The translations under genes and the position numbers were made by a program. A stretch of DNA of 11,484 nucleotides from Sulfitobacter sp. (GTDB taxonomy: Bacteria > Pseudomonadota > Alphaproteobacteria > Rhodobacterales > Rhodobacteraceae). How positions within the stretch are numbered: the stretch's first letter is position 1; each line of letters opens with the position of its first letter. The notes beneath the pieces were generated by a model. That model searched no databases. It saw only the letters and a program-made list of their open reading frames with translations, and was not told the DNA's origin. This document shows positions 1-7,446 of the stretch, one piece after another. The DNA is taken from NCBI GenBank assembly GCA_024636395.1, contig JAGXHD010000245.1, forward strand, positions 1 to 11,484, written 5' to 3'.

Positions 1-2
1 CC

Positions 3-173
3 GCCGAGATGCTGGGCGCGCAATACGGGGTGGGAGCGTATATCTTAGAGGCAGGGAGCCTTTACGATCTGGAGCGCTTGTTTGCCGGCGTGGTTATTCT
101 GTCTGTGTTGGGTGTGGCCCTGTCTTGGGCGATCGGTGTGCTGGAGCGGCGGCTGCTGCGCTGGCGGGTCTGA
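3..173 (+). CDS. ABC transporter permease, C-terminal fragment (SsuC/TauC/ThiX-like)
   Basis: This is the last 56 codons of a gene that begins outside the window and ends at TGA 171-173. The visible part carries a motif close to AEMLGAQYGVGAYI, then a hydrophobic helix (about FAGVVILSVLGVALSWAIGVL), and ends in a basic tail (ERRLLRWRV). That pattern is typical of the end of BPD_transp_1 permeases of the nitrate/sulfonate/taurine/pyrimidine-precursor import family. These are inner-membrane subunits working with an ATPase and a periplasmic binding protein. The substrate cannot be told from the fragment. No transporter partner follows it; the next gene is unrelated, so this is probably the end of its operon. 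Confidence 0.8.
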   Translation, partial: AEMLGAQYGVGAYILEAGSLYDLERLFAGVVILSVLGVALSWAIGVLERRLLRWRV

Positions 174-176
174 CGG

Positions 177-207
177 AACCAACCGGCCCGCCCCTTGGTT
201 GATCAAC
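177..207. repeat. Inverted repeat and palindrome behind the permease gene
   Basis: AACCAA (177-182) is the exact inverted complement of TTGGTT (195-200), with a C-rich 12-base loop. It overlaps a 10-base palindrome, GTTGATCAAC (198-207). No T-run follows, so a classical intrinsic terminator is not supported. It could be a Rho-associated 3' stem or an operator for the DUF2945 gene. Confidence 0.25.
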
Positions 208-228
208 AGACAATCAAGGGAGACAATC

Positions 229-441
229 ATGGCATATTCCGAAGGCAACGCAGTCGAGTGGGACTGGGGCGATGGCACGGCCAGCGGCAAAGTGCAAAGT
301 ATCTTCCCGGAACGGACCACCCGTATGATCAAGGGCACCAAAGTGACCCGGAACGGAACGCAGGATGATCCCGCGCTTTACATCAAGCAAGACGATGGCG
401 ATGCAGTGCTCAAGCTTGCCTCGGAAGTGCGCAAGGCATGA
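229..441 (+). CDS. DUF2945 / hypervirulence-associated TUDOR-domain small protein
   Basis: This is a 70-residue protein. The start ATG at 229 is preceded by a strong AAGGGAGA ribosome-binding site (216-223), so longer in-frame extensions upstream are unlikely. The sequence fits the single-domain DUF2945/HVA1 TUDOR-like family. It has VEWDWGDGTASGKV near the N-terminus, then IKGTKVTRNGTQDDPAL in the middle, and DGDAVLKLASEV at the C-terminus. The family is usually 60-75 residues, so the gene is full length. Its molecular role is not established; the small beta-barrel fold suggests binding of nucleic acid or peptide. The stop codon overlaps the ATG of the topoisomerase IB gene (ATGA, 438-441), so the two are translationally coupled. 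A chromatin- or DNA-related role beside the topoisomerase is an inference. Confidence 0.85.
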   Translation: MAYSEGNAVEWDWGDGTASGKVQSIFPERTTRMIKGTKVTRNGTQDDPALYIKQDDGDAVLKLASEVRKA

Positions 442-1394
442 GCGATGCGCTGGTCTACTACAGCGATGACCAGCCGGGTATCCGGCGCATGCGGCGCGGG
501 CGGGGCTTCAGCTATCTCGCGCCGGATGGCACACGCATTGCCGACGCTACCGAGCGCGCCCGACTGGCCGCACTTGCGGTGCCGCCCGCTTATGAGGATG
601 TCTGGATATGCCCGTTGCCCAATGGGCATTTGCAGGCCACGGGCCGCGATGCGCGTTTGCGCAAGCAATATAGATACCATGAGAAATGGTCACAGGTTCA
701 GGCCCGGAACAAATTCGACAAGCTTGTGGATTTCGGGCAGGCTTTACCGCGGCTGCGCGCTCGGCTCGGCCGGGATCTGAAGGAAGAGGCGGGCGCGCGC
801 GAGTTCGCGCTGGCCTGCGCCGTGACCTTGATCGACCGTGCGGCGCTGCGGATCGGCAATCCCGACTATACTGCGCAAAACGGCAGCTATGGCGCGCTCA
901 CGCTGCGTAACAAGCACATCGCACTGGAGGATGGCGGGCTTCGTCTTCGCTATACCGCAAAGGGTGGCAAACGCGTGTGCAGATTGCTCAAGGACCGCAC
1001 GCTGAGCCGGGCTCTGAACAAAATCGACGACCTGCCCGGTGCCGAAGTGCTGACGTGGCTAGACGAGGATGGAGATACACACACAATATCGTCTCAAGCG
1101 CTCAACGGTTACATCGCTGATGCGGCAGGGGATGAGGCGGTCACCGCCAAGACGTTTCGTACGTGGGCAGGGAGCGTTGCCGCCTATGAGGTAGCGGAGC
1201 GGGGAGAGGCCACGATCAAGCAGATGGCGCAGGCTGCCGCCGCGCGACTGTCGAACACCCCCACCGTGGCGCGCAAAAGCTACATCCATCCCGATATCAT
1301 CGATCTGGCGGGGCACGAACCGGTCCGGTACGATGCGGCTAAATCGGGCCTGCGCGCGTCCGAAAACCGCCTGCTCGGCTATCTTAAGCGGTGA
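438..1394 (+). CDS. DNA topoisomerase IB (poxvirus-type)
   Basis: This 318-residue protein matches the bacterial poxvirus-like type IB topoisomerases. These relax supercoiled DNA by a transient 3'-phosphotyrosyl nick without ATP. The N-terminal beta domain (about 1-95) contains IRRMRRGRGFSYL, WICPLPNGHLQATGRDARLRKQY and the HEKW segment. The catalytic domain follows. The likely active-site residues, by analogy with vaccinia topoisomerase (R130, K167, R223, H265, Y274), are R138 (in ALRIGN), K175 (in TAKGGK), R241 (in KTFRTW), N273 in the histidine position and nucleophile Y282 (in ARKSYIHP). Asn in place of His is usual in bacterial members. Every catalytic element is present, so the enzyme should be active. 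It starts at the ATG overlapping the DUF2945 stop, and an intergenic gap of about 100 bp follows. Confidence 0.95.
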   Translation: MSDALVYYSDDQPGIRRMRRGRGFSYLAPDGTRIADATERARLAALAVPPAYEDVWICPLPNGHLQATGRDARLRKQYRYHEKWSQVQARNKFDKLVDFGQALPRLRARLGRDLKEEAGAREFALACAVTLIDRAALRIGNPDYTAQNGSYGALTLRNKHIALEDGGLRLRYTAKGGKRVCRLLKDRTLSRALNKIDDLPGAEVLTWLDEDGDTHTISSQALNGYIADAAGDEAVTAKTFRTWAGSVAAYEVAERGEATIKQMAQAAAARLSNTPTVARKSYIHPDIIDLAGHEPVRYDAAKSGLRASENRLLGYLKR

Positions 1395-1492
1395 GCGCCG
1401 ATAGGGCCGCTTCGGTCACATAGGACATACTTATTGACCTAAATTGCGAATCCCTGTTCTGTGCTCGAACACCATCGTTCGGGGAGGGACAC

Positions 1493-2698
1493 ATGGACTG
1501 GCACCAGATTTTCGCGACACGCAATGACCGGATGAAAGCGAGCGAGATCCGCGAGCTTCTCAAGCTGCTCGACCAGCCCGACATCATCTCTTTTGCAGGC
1601 GGCATCCCTGATCCTGACCTGTTTCCAGCGGACGCGTTTGCCGCAGCATTCGCCGATGCGCTGAGCCCCGCCAACCAGGCGACCGCGCTGCAGTATTCCG
1701 TCTCCGAAGGATACACACCCTTGCGCGATTGGATCGTGGAAGAAATGGCGCGGCTGGGCATCCCGTGTACGCGCGACAATATTCTCATCACGTCCGGTTC
1801 GCAGCAGGCGTTGGATTACTTGGGCAAATTGCTGCTGAGCCCCGGTGATACCGCACTCGTGGGCTGGCCCACCTATTTGGGTGCGCTGGGCGCGTTCAAC
1901 GCCTACGAGCCGCGCTACGATCGGCTGGACCCTGAAACGAACCGCTCAGCGTCCGACTATGCAGAGGCTGCTGGGGAAGGCCGGGTTAAATTTGCCTATA
2001 TGTCGGTGGATTTCGCCAATCCGACGGGCAAGACGCTTGATGCGGGCATGCGCGAGCGGGTGATTGATCTGGCCGACGCGCTCGATATCGCAGTGATCGA
2101 GGATGCTGCCTATCAATCGCTGCGCTACGAAGGGGAGGCACTGGCCCCCGTTCTGGCGCGCGAGATCGAGCGGAAAGGTGATATCGACGACTGCCGCACG
2201 CTCTATTGCGGGAGTTTTTCCAAGACGCTGGCGCCGGGCTTGCGCGTGGGTTGGGTCTGCGGTGCGCGTAACGTGATCAGCCAATTGGTGCTGCTCAAGC
2301 AAGCCGCCGATCTGCACAGCTCCACCATCAACCAGATGGCGATCGCCACTGTGGCGCGCGCCCAGTTCGACAGCCATGTGGGTAAGATCAAAGCGGCCTA
2401 CAGCGCGCGGCGGGACGCTATGCTCGCCGCCTTGCAGGCGCATATGCCTGCAGGTGTGACGTGGACGCGGCCCGAAGGCGGCATGTTCATCTGGCTCGAT
2501 CTGCCAAAACATCTGAGCGGCGCGGACTTGCTGGCGCAGTCCCTCAAATCTGAAAGGGTTGCCTTTGTCCCCGGCCATGCTTTTTTCGCCGATGGCAGCG
2601 GCAGCAATACCATCCGCCTGAGTTTCAGCCGCACGGCACAAGCGCAGATCGACGAGGGCATCGCACGGCTGGGGCGGCTGATTACTGCCGCCCTCTAG
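1493..2698 (+). CDS. PLP-dependent aminotransferase, class I/II (LysN / MocR-C-terminal-like)
   Basis: This is a 401-residue fold-type I aminotransferase. The start ATG has an excellent GGGGAGGG ribosome-binding site (1481-1488). Visible landmarks are the N-terminal FAGGIPDPDLFP segment and the cofactor-phosphate motif GSQQALD (102-108). N176 lies in FANPTG, and D204 in VIEDAAY pairs with the pyridine nitrogen. The Schiff-base lysine is K244 in GSFSKTLAPGLRVGW, with R251 behind it, and R375 in NTIRLSFS binds the substrate carboxylate. This set is typical of 2-aminoadipate and branched or aromatic amino acid transaminases related to LysN and to the catalytic half of MocR regulators. The substrate cannot be fixed from sequence alone. 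The protein is cytosolic, full length, and apparently transcribed alone. No winged-helix domain is fused to it, so it is an enzyme and not a MocR regulator. Confidence 0.9.
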   Translation: MDWHQIFATRNDRMKASEIRELLKLLDQPDIISFAGGIPDPDLFPADAFAAAFADALSPANQATALQYSVSEGYTPLRDWIVEEMARLGIPCTRDNILITSGSQQALDYLGKLLLSPGDTALVGWPTYLGALGAFNAYEPRYDRLDPETNRSASDYAEAAGEGRVKFAYMSVDFANPTGKTLDAGMRERVIDLADALDIAVIEDAAYQSLRYEGEALAPVLAREIERKGDIDDCRTLYCGSFSKTLAPGLRVGWVCGARNVISQLVLLKQAADLHSSTINQMAIATVARAQFDSHVGKIKAAYSARRDAMLAALQAHMPAGVTWTRPEGGMFIWLDLPKHLSGADLLAQSLKSERVAFVPGHAFFADGSGSNTIRLSFSRTAQAQIDEGIARLGRLITAAL

Positions 2699-2746
2699 GC
2701 GTTTGTGTGATTGTACACCGCTTGACGCAGGCGTAGATTGGAACGC

Positions 2747-3394
2747 ATGAAAACAATCGCCACGCTCTGCCTCTCCCTGTTCGCGCCGCCGCTGGCCGCG
2801 CATCCGCATATCTTCGTGAACACCGGTCTGGTGATGCTTGTCGACGGGCAAAACCGGCTCACTCATGTGCAGGTGACATGGGAATACGATGAACTCTATT
2901 CGCTGCTGGTGACCGAGGATATGGGGGTGGACAGCGATTATGACGAAGTTTTGACACCTGAAGATCTGGCGCTGCTGACAGGCTTCGATATGCAGTGGAT
3001 TCCGGGGTATAACGGGGATCTGGTGGGCACTCTGGACGGAGCACCGCTGGTCCTGTCAAAGCCTTCGGCGCCAACGGCCGCGATGCGCGATGGCAAGATC
3101 GTGACGACGCATCTGCGCGCCATTGAGGGCGCGCCTCAGATCACTGGACCGCTGGTGTTCATCCCCTATGACGCCACCTATTACACCGCCTATGATGTAG
3201 AACTGCCCGTGCAGGTACAGGGCCGGGAGGGATGTGATGTGACGCTCGATGTGCCCGATATCAGGGGCGCGCTGGCGATGATGCAGGCCGAGATCGCGGC
3301 GATGCCCGAGGATTACGATATGGAGGCTGCGGGCCTCGGCGATATTGGCGCACAATTTGCGACCCGGATCGAGGTGACATGCGCCGCGCTCTAG
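2747..3394 (+). CDS. DUF1007 periplasmic protein, partner of NicO-type metal transporter
   Basis: This is a 215-residue exported protein of the DUF1007 family. ATG 2747 is preferred over the in-frame TTG 2738 because it starts a clean signal peptide (MKTIATLCLSLFAPPLAA), with likely cleavage after A18. The mature protein then begins HPHIFVN, the hallmark of the family, which puts a histidine at or next to the mature N-terminus. Further family features are the VTWEYDELYS segment (43-52), an acidic region (DMGVDSDYDEV, 58-68) and FIPYDATYYTAYDV (138-151). The ribosome-binding site is weak. The gene overlaps the next gene by 16 bases, and DUF1007 genes commonly sit beside NicO/RcnA permeases. 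A periplasmic metal-binding or metal-delivery role for Ni, Co or Zn is likely but inferred. There is no large ligand-binding domain and no membrane segment after the signal. Confidence 0.85.
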   Translation: MKTIATLCLSLFAPPLAAHPHIFVNTGLVMLVDGQNRLTHVQVTWEYDELYSLLVTEDMGVDSDYDEVLTPEDLALLTGFDMQWIPGYNGDLVGTLDGAPLVLSKPSAPTAAMRDGKIVTTHLRAIEGAPQITGPLVFIPYDATYYTAYDVELPVQVQGREGCDVTLDVPDIRGALAMMQAEIAAMPEDYDMEAAGLGDIGAQFATRIEVTCAAL

Positions 3395-4278
3395 CGCTTG
3401 CCCTTGCGATAGCTGCGTTGTTCTTGGCGTGGCTTTGGCTGAGCGGGGGGTTCACCGGGCTGGCCAGCTGGGCAGCGGGCGAGCAACGTGACTTTCAAAA
3501 CGGCATCGCGCGGACGCTGCGGGCCCTGCGCGGTGGCGAGGCAGGAGCTTATGCGCTTCTGATGGGCAGCTGTTTTGCCTACGGATTTTTCCATGCGATC
3601 GGTCCGGGCCACGGCAAGCTTCTGGTGGGCGGCTACGGTTTGGCACGGTCGGTGCCGATGGTGCGTCTGTCGCTGATCGCATTGCTGTCGAGCCTTGGTC
3701 AGGCGGTTACGGCTATTTTACTCGCCTATGGGGGCCTGTGGTTGTTGGGCCTGACGCGCGAGCGGATGGTGGGGGCTGCCGAGAATTGGCTGGCGCCGAT
3801 GAGCTATGCCATGATCGCTGCGATCGGCTTTTGGCTTTTGGCGCGCGGGTTCATTCAGCTGCGGGGGGCACAAAAAACGCAAGGCCACACGCACGAGGGC
3901 CATGGTGATATCTGCGGCAGCTGCGGTCACAGGCACGGCCCCTCGATTGCGGAGGCCGAGCAAGCCCATAGCCTGCGCGATGCTCTCTTGCTGATTGGCG
4001 GGATTGCGATGCGGCCCTGCACCGGTGCGCTTTTCGTACTGATCATCACATGGCAGATGGGGATCGCTGCCGCGGGAATTGCGGGTGCCTTTGCCATGGC
4101 GCTGGGTACGGCTTCCGTCACGGTCGCGGTGGGCGTCGCTGCTGCCGGATTTCGCGGCGGGATGATCCGCAGTTTGGCGAGCGCAGGCATGCTGGCCTGG
4201 GTGATGCCGATGCTTGAAGTGGCGGCGGGGCTGCTCGTGGTGTGCCTGTCCGGGGCCCTTTTGATCCGCGCAATTTAG
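3379..4278 (+). CDS. NicO/RcnA-family nickel/cobalt (divalent metal) transporter
   Basis: This 299-residue membrane protein has about six hydrophobic segments (roughly 4-22, 56-75, 95-125, 139-158, 200-226, 230-257), plus one at the C-terminus (270-297). The signature HAIGPGHGK (72-80) is the NicO-family metal-binding helix, and MRPCTGALFVL (211-221) is the second conserved motif. Between them is a cytosolic or periplasmic loop (168-187) rich in His, with H170, H172, H175, H184 and H186 plus a CGSC pair (C179, C182). The start ATG lies inside the DUF1007 gene with GAGG four bases upstream (3371-3374), so the two are coupled. Family members either export Ni/Co (RcnA) or take up metal. Direction and metal cannot be decided here, although pairing with a periplasmic DUF1007 protein is compatible with either. 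Confidence 0.9.
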   Translation: MRRALALALAIAALFLAWLWLSGGFTGLASWAAGEQRDFQNGIARTLRALRGGEAGAYALLMGSCFAYGFFHAIGPGHGKLLVGGYGLARSVPMVRLSLIALLSSLGQAVTAILLAYGGLWLLGLTRERMVGAAENWLAPMSYAMIAAIGFWLLARGFIQLRGAQKTQGHTHEGHGDICGSCGHRHGPSIAEAEQAHSLRDALLLIGGIAMRPCTGALFVLIITWQMGIAAAGIAGAFAMALGTASVTVAVGVAAAGFRGGMIRSLASAGMLAWVMPMLEVAAGLLVVCLSGALLIRAI

Positions 4279-4295
4279 TCTAAATTCAGGCACCC

Positions 4296-4327
4296 GGCTG
4301 CGCGCGGCGTCAGCCCCTGTTAATCTT
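4296..4327 (+). terminator. Possible intrinsic terminator after the DUF1007/NicO operon
   Basis: GGCTG (4296-4300) pairs with CAGCC (4311-4315). CGC and GCG can extend the stem inside it around one bulged T, giving about eight GC-rich pairs. The bases that follow (CTGTTAATCTTT) are only moderately T-rich. The location, 18 bases after the NicO stop, is right for a terminator, but the weak tail keeps confidence low. Confidence 0.35.
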
Positions 4328-4337
4328 TACCGCCTAG

Positions 4338-6227
4338 GTGTTCACGCAATCCTACGCTGTGGAGCTTGAATTTTTGACCCCGACTGCGTTTCTTGAGAAG
4401 TGGCGTGCGACGGTCTCCGGTTATCCTGGGGATGTGCCGCATGCAGCTGTGCCCCAGCCGCACAGCGCGGGAGTTCTGCGGTGGCTTCTCACATCGTATC
4501 GTGGCAGCGGCCTGCTCCTTCCCGTCTGCATCCTTGTCGCGATAACGGCGTTCAACTACGCCCAGAAATCCGAGAAACGACACGCAAATTCGAAGTTTCT
4601 CGATCTGGCGACGCATACTTTGGGGAGCGTCAGTTTGTGTATGGGGGCCGGAGCGCATATCTGCCCCGGTCTCGGCTCGCTCGAGTTCGAGGCCTATGTC
4701 GAAGGGTGGGATTCCAAGGGCAGCGCGCCAAGGATAAAGGGAATCGGATTTGTCCATCTGGTGGATGCGAAGGGTGATGCATCAGTCGGGCGCCCAACCG
4801 CGCGCGAGAATTGGCATGCGCAGGAGCGATCAGAACGGATGATTTTTCCGTGTTTAGCTTTCCGTTCTGCAGGCGTCCTGAACGCAGGCATGGACTTGGC
4901 CGCGGTTGACACAAAGCGTCCCGCCTTCGCGCTGGCGCGAAGCAGCCCCGAGACCGTGATCGTGCAAAGTTTCCCCACGAAAGATGCTGGGACGGAGGCG
5001 GCTGGGTTTTTTGCTGTAAAGGTGGGATTCTTCCCGCAAGCGGGCGGATCTGGAGCGGTTACAAAGCGCAGAGAGGCCGATCCGGACGGCGTCTTGTTTT
5101 CCAGTACCATAGCTGCGGCCGAAGCTGGAGCTTTCACGCCGTTCTACACCAGCGCGCAAAACGAAAGCGCATGGCTCCTCGCTGGTTTGGGCACACCGAC
5201 CTTCGATGCGAGCTATATCAGATCGTTCCCATATGCGCTGTTTGCACTGGGTGTATTTTTTGCGGTGCTGGTCTGGTGGGCGCGGCGATCCATGGCTTCG
5301 CGGCAGAGCAGACGGATGGCGCTGGCGCAGTTGCTGATGCAGCAGCCAAGCGCGGGTGCGCAGGAGACCCAAGCCCAGTTTGGGACGAACATCTCGGTTG
5401 TGATGGTGCTCGATGGCGATGCGCGGATTGTCTTTGCAAATGAGGCGGCGGCGGCGCTGTTCGGTCTGCCGCGCGCTGCCTTCAAGGGATGTTCCTTCGA
5501 CAAGTTCGTGAAGCTGCGCAGAGGGGCGCAAAACGGCACGATTTCCAACGCCGAAGGCATCCTTGCATCTGGTGCGCGGCTGATGCTCGATGTGCAGATA
5601 AATACATGGAATGCTGCGGAAGATAAAGTTCAGACCGCTGTCCTGATCCGGGATGTGACAGAGCAGATCAACGGCCGTCGGGCGATCGAGAGACTGCACC
5701 GGCGCTATGATATTGCGCTGAACGGAGCGAATATTGGTATCTTTGAGATCGATCTTGTGACGGGCGAAGCCGAGATGTCGGAAACCTGGCACAGAATCAT
5801 GGGCACGGATGGATTAGGCGAGGCGTTTGACCACCGTGCACATTTTTTGGCGCGGGTGCACCCGGACGACTTGGCTGGACTGATCGAGGCTGATCGCCGC
5901 TGCATCAACGGGGAAGCGCCCCGGAGCGTGGCGGAATACCGTTTCAGATTCGGTGACACCTGGCGCTGGATGTATTCCGATGCCGTCCCCAGCGCCCAAA
6001 ACGGTGAGGGACGGGCGACAGGGTTGATTGGCACCCAATCGGATATCACCTCCCTGCGCCACGCGCGCAATGCGCTGGAGTTGAGCGAGGCGCGCTTTCG
6101 CATGGTTCTGGAGGATGCCCCTGTCGGGATGGCGGTGATGGACGAGGCGGGCACTTTCATCACCGTGAACAGTGCGCTGTCTACACTGAGTGGCTATGAG
6201 GTTGATGTCTTGGACAAGAAGATGTGA
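4338..6227 (+). CDS. Membrane sensor half of a CHASE-PAS histidine kinase, ended by an in-frame TGA
   Basis: This 629-codon frame has one membrane segment at about 58-74 and an extracytoplasmic CHASE-like domain (about 80-290). Supporting signatures in that domain are LEFEAYVEGW, IKGIGFVHLV, and a late segment with AGMDLAAVDTKRPAFALAR. A second membrane segment lies at about 297-315. Then come PAS1 (about 345-445, ending IRDVTEQ), PAS2 with a PAC region (about 455-575, with VHPDDLAGL and GLIGTQSDIT), and the first third of PAS3 (from about 582, ELSEARFRMVLEDAPVGM). It stops at TGA 6225-6227 in the middle of PAS3. The same frame continues without a shift into the kinase domains, so this is the front of one kinase gene. 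The GTG at 4338 has no ribosome-binding site. TTG 4374, with GGAG nine bases upstream (4361-4364), is a better-supported start and removes 12 residues. Alone this half is a sensor without a transmitter. Confidence 0.8.
   Translation: MFTQSYAVELEFLTPTAFLEKWRATVSGYPGDVPHAAVPQPHSAGVLRWLLTSYRGSGLLLPVCILVAITAFNYAQKSEKRHANSKFLDLATHTLGSVSLCMGAGAHICPGLGSLEFEAYVEGWDSKGSAPRIKGIGFVHLVDAKGDASVGRPTARENWHAQERSERMIFPCLAFRSAGVLNAGMDLAAVDTKRPAFALARSSPETVIVQSFPTKDAGTEAAGFFAVKVGFFPQAGGSGAVTKRREADPDGVLFSSTIAAAEAGAFTPFYTSAQNESAWLLAGLGTPTFDASYIRSFPYALFALGVFFAVLVWWARRSMASRQSRRMALAQLLMQQPSAGAQETQAQFGTNISVVMVLDGDARIVFANEAAAALFGLPRAAFKGCSFDKFVKLRRGAQNGTISNAEGILASGARLMLDVQINTWNAAEDKVQTAVLIRDVTEQINGRRAIERLHRRYDIALNGANIGIFEIDLVTGEAEMSETWHRIMGTDGLGEAFDHRAHFLARVHPDDLAGLIEADRRCINGEAPRSVAEYRFRFGDTWRWMYSDAVPSAQNGEGRATGLIGTQSDITSLRHARNALELSEARFRMVLEDAPVGMAVMDEAGTFITVNSALSTLSGYEVDVLDKKM
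6225..6227 (+). other. In-frame TGA splitting the histidine kinase
   Basis: Frame positions 4338, 6225 and 6258 are all divisible by three. One TGA separates ...EVDVLDKKM from LSHLLSRKDFVTLSRD..., which reads on naturally as the rest of PAS3. A single substitution (for example from TGG, CGA, TCA or GGA) would explain it. A sequencing error is possible. Confidence 0.85.
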
Positions 6228-6257
6228 CTGAGCCATCTTCTGTCTCGCAAGGATTTT

Positions 6258-7184
6258 GTGACACTGTCGCGGGATGTGCGCGGTTTGCTCAAGTCGGATC
6301 AATCGAAAACTTACCAAAACCAGTTTCCGCTGTGCACTCGGAGCGGCGAGAAGCGCTGGGGCCTTTTCAATCTCAGCTGGACGTTCGACAAGAACAGGGC
6401 TGAATATGTCTATATCGCACAGATCATCGATATCACCGATCAAAAGCGGGTCGAGCAGATGAAAAGCGAGTTTGTCGCGACTGTCAGCCACGAGCTGCGA
6501 ACGCCGCTGACCTCGATAAAGGGGGCGCTCAGCTTGCTGAATGGGACGGCGCGGAGTGTCTTGTCCGACAAGGCGCGCCGCCTTCTGGATATAGCGACTA
6601 CTAACGTTGAGCGACTCACGGAAATGGTGAACGACATCCTCGATCTGGAGCGTATTTCGTCCGGGGAGGTGGTGTTTGAGTTGGAGAACCTTGATCTTCA
6701 CGACCTCGCTGCGCAGGTGTCAGCGGAGCTTGCGTCATTTGCGGATGCGCATAACAATACAGTGAACATGACAATCCCCAAGAACGGGCTGTGCGTGTTG
6801 GCAGACGCGGCGCGTTTGCGGCAGGTATTACTCAATCTTCTTAGTAATGCCTGCAAGTTTTCGGACCCCGATACGCCCATTGTTATCCGCCACGACCGGC
6901 GTGACGAGGAGGTCGTGGTGTATGTGGAGAACACCGGCACACCGGTTCCCGAGAGTTTTCACAAGGAGATATTCGGGGCATTCACGCAGGTGGATGGATC
7001 GGACACGCGCATCAAGGGTGGCACCGGCCTTGGACTCAATATCGCGCGCCAGATAGTGATCCGCCTCGGCGGCGAGATCGGATTTGAGCAATTTGCCGGA
7101 CGGCGCACGGTGTTCTGGTTTACCTGCCCGATCGCCACTTCGCATGAGTGCGACATCGTGCAGGTCCAGAAAGCTGCCGGATAG
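6258..7184 (+). CDS. Kinase half of the split CHASE-PAS histidine kinase (PAS3 remainder, HisKA, HATPase_c)
   Basis: This 308-residue frame opens at GTG 6258. It is preceded by AAGGA (6249-6253) at a four-base spacing and lies 30 bases behind the TGA, so reinitiation is possible. It contains the end of PAS3 (GEKRWGLFNLS ... AQIIDITDQK, to about 63), then HisKA with phospho-acceptor H78 in FVATVSHELRTPLTS. The HATPase domain has the N box LLNLLSNACKFS (N197), an F box IFGAFTQVD (238-246) and the G2 box KGGTGLGLNIARQ (253-265). The G1 box is unusual, VENTGTPVP (223-231), with Asn in place of the usual Asp and Pro at the second glycine. No membrane segment or receiver domain is present. If expressed alone it would be a soluble kinase without its sensor. 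Otherwise the whole 4338-7184 stretch is one pseudogene. Confidence 0.85.
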   Translation: MTLSRDVRGLLKSDQSKTYQNQFPLCTRSGEKRWGLFNLSWTFDKNRAEYVYIAQIIDITDQKRVEQMKSEFVATVSHELRTPLTSIKGALSLLNGTARSVLSDKARRLLDIATTNVERLTEMVNDILDLERISSGEVVFELENLDLHDLAAQVSAELASFADAHNNTVNMTIPKNGLCVLADAARLRQVLLNLLSNACKFSDPDTPIVIRHDRRDEEVVVYVENTGTPVPESFHKEIFGAFTQVDGSDTRIKGGTGLGLNIARQIVIRLGGEIGFEQFAGRRTVFWFTCPIATSHECDIVQVQKAAG

Positions 7185-7446
7185 TCGGGAGTTCATCGTG
7201 GGGACAACGCGTGCCTTTAGGATACTCTATCAATGTGGCCTGAGTCTTGCAGCGTGCCTCTTTCGAAAGCAGATGGGAGTATTCGGCCTCTCAACATGAT
7301 GCGCGACTGCTGGGGAAGGCTGAAAGTGCAAATCCTGAGGGCAGGATCACGCTGAGGCACCACTTTCTCGCGGCGGCGCGATTTTGAGGGCGATTTGTGC
7401 CATGGGAAGCGATTCAATTCATTGAGCAGATCCCGTTTGGAGTTAG
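7185..7446. other. Region of about 260 bp without a recognisable gene
   Basis: Between the kinase stop and the small reading frame at 7447 no frame on either strand gives a recognisable protein. A small - strand frame (7217-7465, 82 codons) has no ribosome-binding site or family features that I can see. The stretch contains a 10-base palindrome CTTTCGAAAG (7260-7269) and a short inverted repeat ATCCTG/CAGGAT (7332-7337 and 7342-7347) with a four-base loop and no T-run. It may hold the promoter of the receiver gene or the remnant of a deleted gene. Confidence 0.5.

Noticed and set aside
82..228. Extension of the DUF2945 frame upstream to ATG 82.
   Set aside because: The extra residues are translated from the end of the permease gene, do not match the family, and the strong ribosome-binding site sits before ATG 229.
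1391..1419. Hairpin after topoisomerase IB (GTGA-bulge-CCGA pairing with TCGGTCAC).
   Set aside because: It has a three-base bulge and no T-run after it, so it is not convincing as a terminator.
1434..1462. TTGACC at 1434-1439 as a promoter for the aminotransferase.
   Set aside because: The hexamer 17 bases downstream is TTCTGT, a poor -10 match, so no promoter was called.
1946..2866. A 306-codon frame on the - strand.
   Set aside because: It lies antisense to the well-supported aminotransferase and has no family features; it results from GC-rich codon bias.
6225..6227. TGA as a selenocysteine codon.
   Set aside because: It falls in a PAS domain with no known redox site, and no convincing SECIS-like stem was identified directly after it.
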